NCBI GenBank assembly: GCA_013001805.1
Contig: JABDLW010000716.1
Span: forward strand, 1 to 13,081
DNA length: 13,081 bases
Reading direction: 5' to 3'
DNA from: Saprospiraceae bacterium
GTDB taxonomy: Bacteria; Bacteroidota; Bacteroidia; Chitinophagales; Saprospiraceae
A program made the position numbers and the translations under genes. The notes below the pieces were generated by a model. The model had not been told where the DNA came from. It did no database searches and worked only from the letters and a program-made list of their open reading frames with translations. Below, piece by piece: positions 7,879 through 13,081 of this stretch. Each line of letters starts with the position of its first letter. Positions within the stretch are counted from its first letter, which is position 1.

Positions 7879-8418
7879 ATGAAAAAAATAATTTACTATG
7901 TAGCCACATCACTTGACGGATATATCGCTGGACCTAATGACGATATTAGTATGTTTTCCATGGATGGCAAAGGTGTGGACCAGTACCTAGATGATCTCCA
8001 GGCATTTGCCGCTGTGATTATGGGAAGGAGAACATACGAATTTGGCTACAAGTTTGGGCTACAGCCAGGCCAGCCAGCGTATCCTCATATGGATCACTAT
8101 ATCTTCTCTACTACGTTACAATTTGAAGAACAACACGCGAAAATAAATGTCTTGGAGCCGAACATCGATAAAATAAATGAATTACGGCATAACGCTAAAA
8201 CCGACATATACCTTTGTGGTGGAGGGGAATTTGCCGGCTGGCTGCTTGATCATGATCAAATCGATCAATTGAAATTGAAGATTAATCCCATCGTATTGGG
8301 TAATGGCATACGCCTCTTTGGCAATTCAAACAAAAGTGTTAATTGGGTACTTACAGATTTTCAGCAATATAAAAAAGGCCCGCAAATAGCAACTTATGTG
8401 CTTGATAAAAGCAAATAA
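7879..8418 (+). CDS. Dihydrofolate reductase-family protein (RibD C-terminal-like, YyaP/YwjB type)
   Basis: A 179-residue cytoplasmic protein with no signal peptide. It has the landmarks of the RibD_C/DHFR-like fold: an N-terminal strand leading to SLDGYIAGPND (11-21), MGRRTYEFG (48-56), the glycine-rich nucleotide-binding turn IYLCGGGEFAGWLL (110-123), and INPIVLGNGIRLF (135-147). Length is normal and the gene looks intact. Members of this family are presumed NAD(P)H-dependent reductases. Most standalone ones have no proven substrate, and they are not folate or riboflavin biosynthesis enzymes merely by homology. Nothing nearby points to a substrate; it sits between two genes for exported proteins, which argues against a tight functional unit. 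Confidence 0.92.
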   Translation: MKKIIYYVATSLDGYIAGPNDDISMFSMDGKGVDQYLDDLQAFAAVIMGRRTYEFGYKFGLQPGQPAYPHMDHYIFSTTLQFEEQHAKINVLEPNIDKINELRHNAKTDIYLCGGGEFAGWLLDHDQIDQLKLKINPIVLGNGIRLFGNSNKSVNWVLTDFQQYKKGPQIATYVLDKSK

Positions 8419-8481
8419 ATTAGTTGCCTTCATCCTTTCCATCTTGAGCACAAACTTGCAGATGGTTGAATAAAAGCAAAT
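8402..8481. repeat. Short direct repeat flanking the reductase stop codon
   Basis: TTGATAAAAGCAAAT at 8402-8416 recurs as TTGAATAAAAGCAAAT at 8466-8481, one inserted base aside, with start points 64 bases apart. The first copy is the last codons of the reductase gene. The second lies in the 88-bp gap before the DUF1080 gene. It may be the trace of a small tandem duplication or slippage event; chance cannot be excluded in such A-rich sequence. Confidence 0.35.
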
Positions 8482-8506
8482 GATCAGATAAAAAAATAAA
8501 ATAATC

Positions 8507-9289
8507 ATGATAATTAATATCACAAATAATATCGTCCTCCTTTTAGCAATATTCCTTTTGCCATTTAAAATCTCGGCCCAGGAAAAAAGACCGGTGAAAA
8601 TGGAGTCGGCGATGACTGAAATCTGGGAACCGGCAATAGAGGTGGTGACACCTGGGCAAGCTAATCCGGATGGAACTGTGTCGGCACCGTCCGACGCCAT
8701 TGTTCTTTTTGATGGAACGGATCTTTCGGCCTGGACAAACAAGGACGGGGCTGCTGCTGAATGGATCGTCCATGACGGAGTTTTTACGGTAAATAAAGGG
8801 ACCGGTGATATCCTAACCAAGCAATCCTTTGAAGATTTTCAATTGCACATCGAATGGCAGGTGCCCCAGGGTATTTCGGGCGAAAGCCAGTACCGGGGTA
8901 ATAGCGGGATTTTTCTGCAGAATAAATACGAAATTCAATTATTGGATAGCTATAAAAATACCACTTATATAAACGGTCAGGCCGGTAGTATTTACAAGCA
9001 AGCACCCCCGTTGAAAAACGCCATGGCACCCCCGGGTCAGTGGAATACCTATGACATAATATACACCGCACCACGATTTAAGGAAAATGGATCACTCTTT
9101 TCTCCGGCGAAGGTGACCGTGATTCACAATGGAGTTGTGATACAAAACAATACTCAAATAACGGGACATACACCCAATGTTGGGTTGCCAAAATATAGGG
9201 CACATGGACCAGGTCCGATCAAATTACAGGATCATGGTGATCCAAGTGCCCCATTGAGTTTTCGCAATATTTGGATAAGGGAAATGTAG
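8507..9289 (+). CDS. Secreted DUF1080 protein (3-keto-glycoside lyase/hydratase domain)
   Basis: A 260-residue protein with a clear signal peptide: a hydrophobic run at about 9-20, then KISA|QEK with cleavage expected after Ala24. The mature part is one DUF1080 (PF06439) jelly-roll domain: LFDGTDLSAW at 67-76, EWIVHDGVF at 85-93, GNSGIFLQNKYEIQLLDSY at 131-149, GQWNTYDI at 177-184, VIHNGVVIQ at 205-213, GPIKLQDHG at 236-244 and FRNIWIRE at 252-259. Characterised relatives act on 3-keto-glycosides made by a GFO/IDH/MocA-type oxidoreductase, cleaving the bond by elimination and hydration. No such oxidoreductase is in the window, so the substrate is unknown. Residues 25-60 form a non-domain linker. 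The ATG follows an A/T-only leader with no Shine-Dalgarno sequence. Confidence 0.92.
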   Translation: MIINITNNIVLLLAIFLLPFKISAQEKRPVKMESAMTEIWEPAIEVVTPGQANPDGTVSAPSDAIVLFDGTDLSAWTNKDGAAAEWIVHDGVFTVNKGTGDILTKQSFEDFQLHIEWQVPQGISGESQYRGNSGIFLQNKYEIQLLDSYKNTTYINGQAGSIYKQAPPLKNAMAPPGQWNTYDIIYTAPRFKENGSLFSPAKVTVIHNGVVIQNNTQITGHTPNVGLPKYRAHGPGPIKLQDHGDPSAPLSFRNIWIREM

Positions 9290-9323
9290 TTTATTGCCCA
9301 GAAAAAAAACCACTCAAAACAGA

Positions 9324-10421
9324 CTACGGACGATATACCCGAATCTTATGATTCTCGCTGTCCCCAATCAATACCGATCCATCTTTATCGGCAAATACAC
9401 CGTGGGGTCGGGCTAAGCCACAACGCAGGGGATCACCGTCCTCGCCATCGAATTTAGTACCTGTCCCGACTACCTGGTAAATGGTACCTGAATCCGGATT
9501 GATCATTCGAATCGTATGACTTTCCGTGTCGGCAATATAGACCAGTCCACTTGGCGCAATCGTAATGCCCTTAGGTCCCGACAGGCTGGCTAGCCGTGCA
9601 TCTCCCCCATTCCCAGTAAAACCCTTAATGCCATTACCGGCAATATGGTGTACGGTTCTATTAATCATATCAAACCGCCATACTTGATTTGCATTTCTCA
9701 ATACCAGCCAAAGGTCACCATCCCTATCAAAATCGATTGATCTCGGCCCATTCAAGGCAATGTCGTTTATACTGGATCCCTCAATCGTATTGTCTGCAGC
9801 GCCAGTCCCGGCAAAGGTGCTTATCATTCCGGTAGCCATGTTGACAAGACGGATGCGGTTGTTTCCTACATCCGCGATGTACAGATGACCCTGGGGATCA
9901 AACTGTATGCTATGAGGTTGCCTAAGTTGTGCAAGTGAAGCAAGGCCTCCATCTCCACTAAAACCTTCGTGTCCGGTGCCAGCGACAGTGGAAATCTCAT
10001 TACGATCAAAATTTACTTTTCTGATAACGTGATTACTCATATCTGCAATAAACAAATTTCCATCACGGTCAAATCGTATCTCATGCGGTCGAAATAAAGT
10101 GGCAGCTATAGGTGGTCCTCCATCTCCAGAATAGCCAGCAGTCCCCGTGCCTACAATCGTCGATATGATTCCCTCCTGGTTCATTTTGCGAACGGTATGT
10201 CCGTCATATTCGCAGAACCAAATATCCCCTGCAGGGCCTCTGACCACGCCGAATGGGTTGTTGATTTTTGATGTCAGTGCCGGTCCATTCGATGTGCCGG
10301 CAGAACCCGTTCCGATGAGGACTTTTACTTCCGGAATGCCAGTGAAAAAGGACAAAATAACCAACCCCAAGACGAAGGAAGGGACGAGATTAATAAAATG
10401 CGCTTGAATTCTGTTTTTCAC
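9324..10421 (-). CDS. Exported six-blade NHL-repeat beta-propeller protein
   Basis: No ATG exists near the 5' end of this frame. I chose the GTG at 10421 because it gives a natural signal sequence, VKNRIQAHF followed by the hydrophobic LVPSFVLGLVILSFF. The frame extends back to a TTG at 10466, which would give 380 residues and an overlong n-region. In the 380-residue numbering, six NHL blades start near 69, 125, 181, 238, 296 and 351. Each has a pattern like RPHEIRFDRDGNLFIAD followed by N-x-x-I-R-x-V, and most are joined by VGTGTAGYSGDGG-type linkers. Six blades make one closed NHL propeller, usually a binding scaffold and less often an enzyme. After cleavage it would be periplasmic or extracellular; if uncleaved it would be membrane-anchored. 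It lies last in the minus-strand run and converges on the DUF1080 gene. No ligand is predictable. Confidence 0.9.
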   Translation of the reverse strand: MKNRIQAHFINLVPSFVLGLVILSFFTGIPEVKVLIGTGSAGTSNGPALTSKINNPFGVVRGPAGDIWFCEYDGHTVRKMNQEGIISTIVGTGTAGYSGDGGPPIAATLFRPHEIRFDRDGNLFIADMSNHVIRKVNFDRNEISTVAGTGHEGFSGDGGLASLAQLRQPHSIQFDPQGHLYIADVGNNRIRLVNMATGMISTFAGTGAADNTIEGSSINDIALNGPRSIDFDRDGDLWLVLRNANQVWRFDMINRTVHHIAGNGIKGFTGNGGDARLASLSGPKGITIAPSGLVYIADTESHTIRMINPDSGTIYQVVGTGTKFDGEDGDPLRCGLARPHGVFADKDGSVLIGDSENHKIRVYRP

Positions 10422-10532
10422 AATCAGTTTTCTTAGTGGATGAAAAATTCCGGCAGGGTGTGACAATTAAAAGTAGAGTACTTCAAGCACATACCCTTTG
10501 ATAAGCTAAAAAAAATTAAGCTTCAATTTTGA

Positions 10533-11129
10533 TTAATTATAAACTGACAATGGTTTTACAGGCAATATTGCAGGGTTATATACGGCATCTTGAGCTACTT
10601 GCACCATAGTAATGCGTACGCGAGTAGGAAAATAGTTTTCGTGATCAATCCTTTTATGAGCGTGACCCTGGCCACCACTGTCATCCTTGATCACCAGATC
10701 CATCTGTTTTATACCTTCTGACCAGATGATTGATTCATTTTCCCAAAATGATGTCATGTCAATATCCTTCTCATAAGTCCCCTCCTCATAATAAATCCCT
10801 GTACTGGTACACCCGTAGCCATTACCCCGACCCTTATTTGGAATATAGCACAGACTCCAGGTAGACGGTGTCTCGACATCTGGCTTTTCCAAAACCTCAA
10901 TTCTGACATGTACTTTACCCTCGCGATAATTTACCGGAGCAGTCCAATCTATTGGTCTATCCGGATTCATCAGGTAGTCCTTGACATAAAAATGTGATTT
11001 GCTGGGTTTAGAGTTGTCTGCATCTTCTTTTGTATAGGTAAATGCTACATCGAAGAGAATAAATTGATGATCCTGTGCGGTAAAGATAGCTGGCATGAAT
11101 ACGAAAACCAGGACAAAGTATCTTTTCAT
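10533..11129 (-). CDS. Secreted protein of unknown function (198 residues)
   Basis: I do not recognise a family. The N-terminus MKRYFVLVFVFMPAIFTAQD is a good signal peptide, with cleavage expected after Ala18. The mature 180 residues alternate hydrophobic and polar strands (VHVRIEVLE, SLCYIPN, MDLVIKDD, RVRITMVQV), suggesting an all-beta domain. Cys94 and Cys107 bracket a glycine-rich loop (CYIPNKGRGNGYGC) and could form a disulfide after export. There is also a His-rich turn, GHAHKRIDH, at 155-163. Aromatic residues are frequent (SFWENESIIW). The gene begins 7 bp after the desaturase stop, so the two are very probably co-transcribed. The NHL gene follows after a gap of about 110 bp. A binding or structural role is possible but unsupported. 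Confidence 0.8.
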   Translation of the reverse strand: MKRYFVLVFVFMPAIFTAQDHQFILFDVAFTYTKEDADNSKPSKSHFYVKDYLMNPDRPIDWTAPVNYREGKVHVRIEVLEKPDVETPSTWSLCYIPNKGRGNGYGCTSTGIYYEEGTYEKDIDMTSFWENESIIWSEGIKQMDLVIKDDSGGQGHAHKRIDHENYFPTRVRITMVQVAQDAVYNPAILPVKPLSVYN

Positions 11130-11136
11130 ATGGTAT

Positions 11137-12231
11137 TTAAATAGTGCCGGTGCCCAGTTTATTCAGGGTTTTAAAATGGCTTCTTAATGCGCCATAAAAT
11201 GTAGGATGATGATGGTAAGGAACATTATATTCCAATGCGGTAGCCTTTACTATTTTAGAAATGGCCTTATAATGGATATGGCAAATGTGCGGGAATAAGT
11301 GATGTTCTATCTGGAAATTAAGCCCACCCACGAACCATGAAAAGCACGTGCTGCCGGTAGCAAAATTTGCCGTCGTATTCATTTGATGAATTGCCCAATT
11401 ATTCTGCATACTTCCCGACTTAGCAGGTATATAAAAGTCAGTCTCTTCCAATATATGAGCGCATTGAAAAATTAGAGCCAAAATCTGTCCACATATGGCA
11501 TGCATTAGCAGAAACCCGAGCAATGTTTGCCACCATAAAAGGCCGGAAAAGATCAAAGGTATAATCAAAAATAGTATGAGGTACCCTGATTTGGCAACAA
11601 AGATTTCGCATACAGCCCTGCGTATTGAAATACCTTGAGCCTGAATCAGATCTTCATTTCCATACTTGATTACCTGGACGATATCTTTGGCAACTAGCCA
11701 ATAAAGAGACAAAACACTGTAGAGAAGCGGTGCATAAAAGGCCTGATATTTATATTTCGATTTTTTGTGCTGATGTGGTGATAAGCGCAGTGCCGCTACT
11801 TTAGAAATATCATCATCCAGGCCCTCAATATTAGTAAATGAATGATGTAAGACATTATGTTGGATTTTCCAATTGATATGATAACCTCCAACAAAATTTA
11901 TAATGAGACCGATTACATAATTTGTTCTTTGATGCCGCGAATAAGAGCCATGATTGGCATCATGCATGACAGAGAGACCAATACCAGCCATTCCCAGGCC
12001 CATTAAAGCCCAAAGGATCATATTTGGTAATACTCCGGTGAGTAAATTGGTGACAATACATATCAAAGGAATAATATACAGGGCACACATAAAAACGGTC
12101 TTGAAAACCATGGCCGAATTTGCCTTTTTTGAGGTTCTTGTCTCCTTAAAGTGAACATTAACCCTTTTGGCAACTTCCCTGAAGAACTCAGGCTTATTAT
12201 TGGTATTAAATTGAACAGTTTGAGCTCTCAT
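11137..12231 (-). CDS. Membrane fatty-acid desaturase (acyl-CoA/acyl-lipid desaturase, QxxHH type)
   Basis: A 364-residue integral membrane di-iron enzyme that inserts a double bond into fatty acyl chains. The three histidine clusters are intact: HDANH at 90-94, HNVLHH at 125-130 and QIEHH at 307-311. Hydrophobic spans lie at about 42-64, 70-88, 104-117, 168-182, 216-234 and 236-258. A Gln in place of His at the start of the third box is typical of front-end (delta-5/6) and linoleoyl-CoA-type desaturases. There is no fused cytochrome b5 domain, so electrons must come from a separate ferredoxin or cytochrome. Length and motif spacing are normal for bacterial members. Regiospecificity cannot be read from sequence. 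A promoter-like stretch lies just upstream, and the next gene follows after 7 bp. Confidence 0.95.
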   Translation of the reverse strand: MRAQTVQFNTNNKPEFFREVAKRVNVHFKETRTSKKANSAMVFKTVFMCALYIIPLICIVTNLLTGVLPNMILWALMGLGMAGIGLSVMHDANHGSYSRHQRTNYVIGLIINFVGGYHINWKIQHNVLHHSFTNIEGLDDDISKVAALRLSPHQHKKSKYKYQAFYAPLLYSVLSLYWLVAKDIVQVIKYGNEDLIQAQGISIRRAVCEIFVAKSGYLILFLIIPLIFSGLLWWQTLLGFLLMHAICGQILALIFQCAHILEETDFYIPAKSGSMQNNWAIHQMNTTANFATGSTCFSWFVGGLNFQIEHHLFPHICHIHYKAISKIVKATALEYNVPYHHHPTFYGALRSHFKTLNKLGTGTI

Positions 12232-12242
12232 ATCACAAAGTA

Positions 12243-12274
12243 CAGAATTATAGTGTCAATGCCTTAGAACCCAA
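12243..12274 (-). promoter_or_regulatory. Candidate promoter for the desaturase operon
   Basis: On the minus strand TTG (12274-12272) is followed after 21 bases by TAATTCTG (12250-12243), a one-mismatch fit to the Bacteroidota -7 box TAnnTTTG. The same place also reads TATAAT (12252-12247). Transcription would begin only a few bases before the ATG at 12231, giving a nearly leaderless transcript. The position, in the 108-bp gap after the DUF2927-like gene, is right for an independent promoter. The match is modest. Confidence 0.3.
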
Positions 12275-12339
12275 TTTATTAAAGTACGGAAAGAGATTAC
12301 TGTGCGGGCTTTTCAGTTTTTACTCTGTTGGCTAAAAAA

Positions 12340-13056
12340 TCACTCGTTGATCAAGATTTGAGTGAGTACCTCCCTGACCTCAAGCTGATCCAGACCAACT
12401 GTCATCTCAGGATGATATAATAATCTAATTAATTCCTCATCAATTGCAGCATATCTATTTGTGCTTGTCCATCTACTCTGGAATATGCTATCGTCATATC
12501 TGGAAGAATCATTACCCAGGCCAAGCGACTGCGTCAGCTCCTCCCTCAGTAAATGCTTCTGTTCGGTAACATTAGCCCGGTAAATATCCACATACATGTA
12601 TCCACCATTGAGCTCAGCAGCACTATTGTATTGAATAGAAAAAAGACCCCAATTTGACTTAACCAGGTCAGACAAAGCCGGAAAGATTGCTGCATATTCG
12701 TCACCACTTCCAAAAAAGACATAAAAGTTTGATTCTAGAGAATCTTGCACCTGGGATATGGCAAAATGGTCACTTGCAAGTTCATTAATCTCACTAATAA
12801 TCTTATCCAGTTCAAGTAGCAGTTCCGGAGAGGGCATACCACCGATAAATATTTGCATAGTATCCACCCATTTTCTGGTGATTTTGGATGCACTGCCAAA
12901 CTCAAAACCTAGAGCAATCTCCTGAAAATAAGAAACAATCTCCCTTTGGTATTCAGATAGCTCAAAGGTGGGGTCTACATCGGGAAAATCAGCATCCTTC
13001 TGACATGAAACTAATAAAGATGTCCCTACAACTATACAGAATATAGTTCTGTTCAT
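12340..13056 (-). CDS. DUF2927-like putative lipoprotein
   Basis: A 238-residue exported protein. The N-terminus MNRTIFCIVVGTSLLVSCQKD has a good lipobox (LVSC), so Cys18 is probably lipidated and the protein anchored in a membrane. The rest resembles DUF2927: a KWVDTMQIFIGG strand at 62-73, an ISEINELASDHF segment at 87-98, an FYVFFGS strand at 111-117, the hallmark REELTQSLGLGNDSSRYDDSIF at 171-192, and a C-terminal DEELIRLLYHPEMTVGL at 206-222. The family's function is not established as far as I know. The E-E-x-x-Q pattern sits in a helix reminiscent of the HExxH helix of zincin peptidases but lacks the zinc-binding histidines. The next gene, 108 bp downstream, has its own possible promoter. 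Only 25 bases lie upstream of the start in this window. Confidence 0.8.
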   Translation of the reverse strand: MNRTIFCIVVGTSLLVSCQKDADFPDVDPTFELSEYQREIVSYFQEIALGFEFGSASKITRKWVDTMQIFIGGMPSPELLLELDKIISEINELASDHFAISQVQDSLESNFYVFFGSGDEYAAIFPALSDLVKSNWGLFSIQYNSAAELNGGYMYVDIYRANVTEQKHLLREELTQSLGLGNDSSRYDDSIFQSRWTSTNRYAAIDEELIRLLYHPEMTVGLDQLEVREVLTQILINE

Positions 13057-13081
13057 TTTAACTCAGGTACTGGTATTCCAC

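Noticed and set aside
8326..8820. 164-codon minus-strand frame with a hydrophobic stretch spanning the gap between the reductase and DUF1080 genes
   Set aside because: It overlaps both real genes. Its hydrophobic part is the reverse reading of A/T-rich leader and signal-peptide sequence, and no family is recognisable.
9290..9323. Possible bidirectional terminator between the convergent DUF1080 and NHL genes
   Set aside because: The 34 bases contain an A-run but no inverted repeat that would form a stem.
10147..10407. 86-codon plus-strand frame inside the NHL gene
   Set aside because: It is antisense to clear NHL repeats and the signal region and has no recognisable content.
10507..10522. 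Possible terminator hairpin (AAGCT ... AGCTT around an A-run) after the 198-residue gene
   Set aside because: The stem is only about 5 bp and A/T-rich, and the T-run falls in the loop, not after the stem.

Overview
The window looks like chromosomal DNA of a Bacteroidota bacterium, possibly a Saprospiria or Chitinophagia-type lineage; the finer placement is a guess. The pointers are a giant Rhs protein whose core ends in the Bacteroidota-style wording NPVNYIDPDG, secreted proteins with Bacteroidota-type signal peptides (including a cysteine-anchored one), AT-rich leaders without clear Shine-Dalgarno sequences, and two promoter-like stretches that loosely resemble the -33/-7 pattern of this phylum. 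I see no CRISPR array, rRNA, intact tRNA, transposase or integrase.

Layout. Bases 1-6147 (+) are the 3' part of a very large gene for a TcB/SpvB-like and Rhs-repeat protein. It runs off the left edge and ends in a swapped-in tip domain with an HELDH zinc-peptidase motif, most like the M91/NleD family. Bases 6148-6497 hold no confident gene. They contain an 84-bp element bounded by inverted repeats, a doubtful 46-codon ORF, and a tRNA-Gly-like scrap. A plus-strand run follows: a secreted BNR_4 beta-propeller (6498-7835) with the His/His/Tyr/Arg spacing of ulvan lyases, a RibD/DHFR-like reductase (7879-8418), and a secreted DUF1080 protein of the 3-keto-glycoside lyase/hydratase type (8507-9289). 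The remainder is on the minus strand, read from right to left: a DUF2927-like lipoprotein (13056-12340), a membrane fatty-acid desaturase (12231-11137), a secreted protein of unknown function only 7 bp downstream of it (11129-10533), and a secreted or anchored six-blade NHL propeller (10421-9324). The two strands converge at about 9290-9323.

How the genes may work together. The Rhs protein is best read as a polymorphic toxin or effector in which a TcB/Rhs shell encloses a C-terminal peptidase. No typical immunity gene follows it, which leaves its target open. The BNR_4 and DUF1080 proteins both fit extracellular or periplasmic glycan handling, but there is no SusC/SusD pair or sulfatase here to make a proper polysaccharide utilisation locus. 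The desaturase and the 198-residue secreted protein are probably co-transcribed, possibly with the NHL protein, but no shared function is evident. The strongest leads are the metallopeptidase-tipped TcB/Rhs protein without an obvious immunity partner, the putative BNR_4 lyase, and the unnamed secreted protein coupled to the desaturase.
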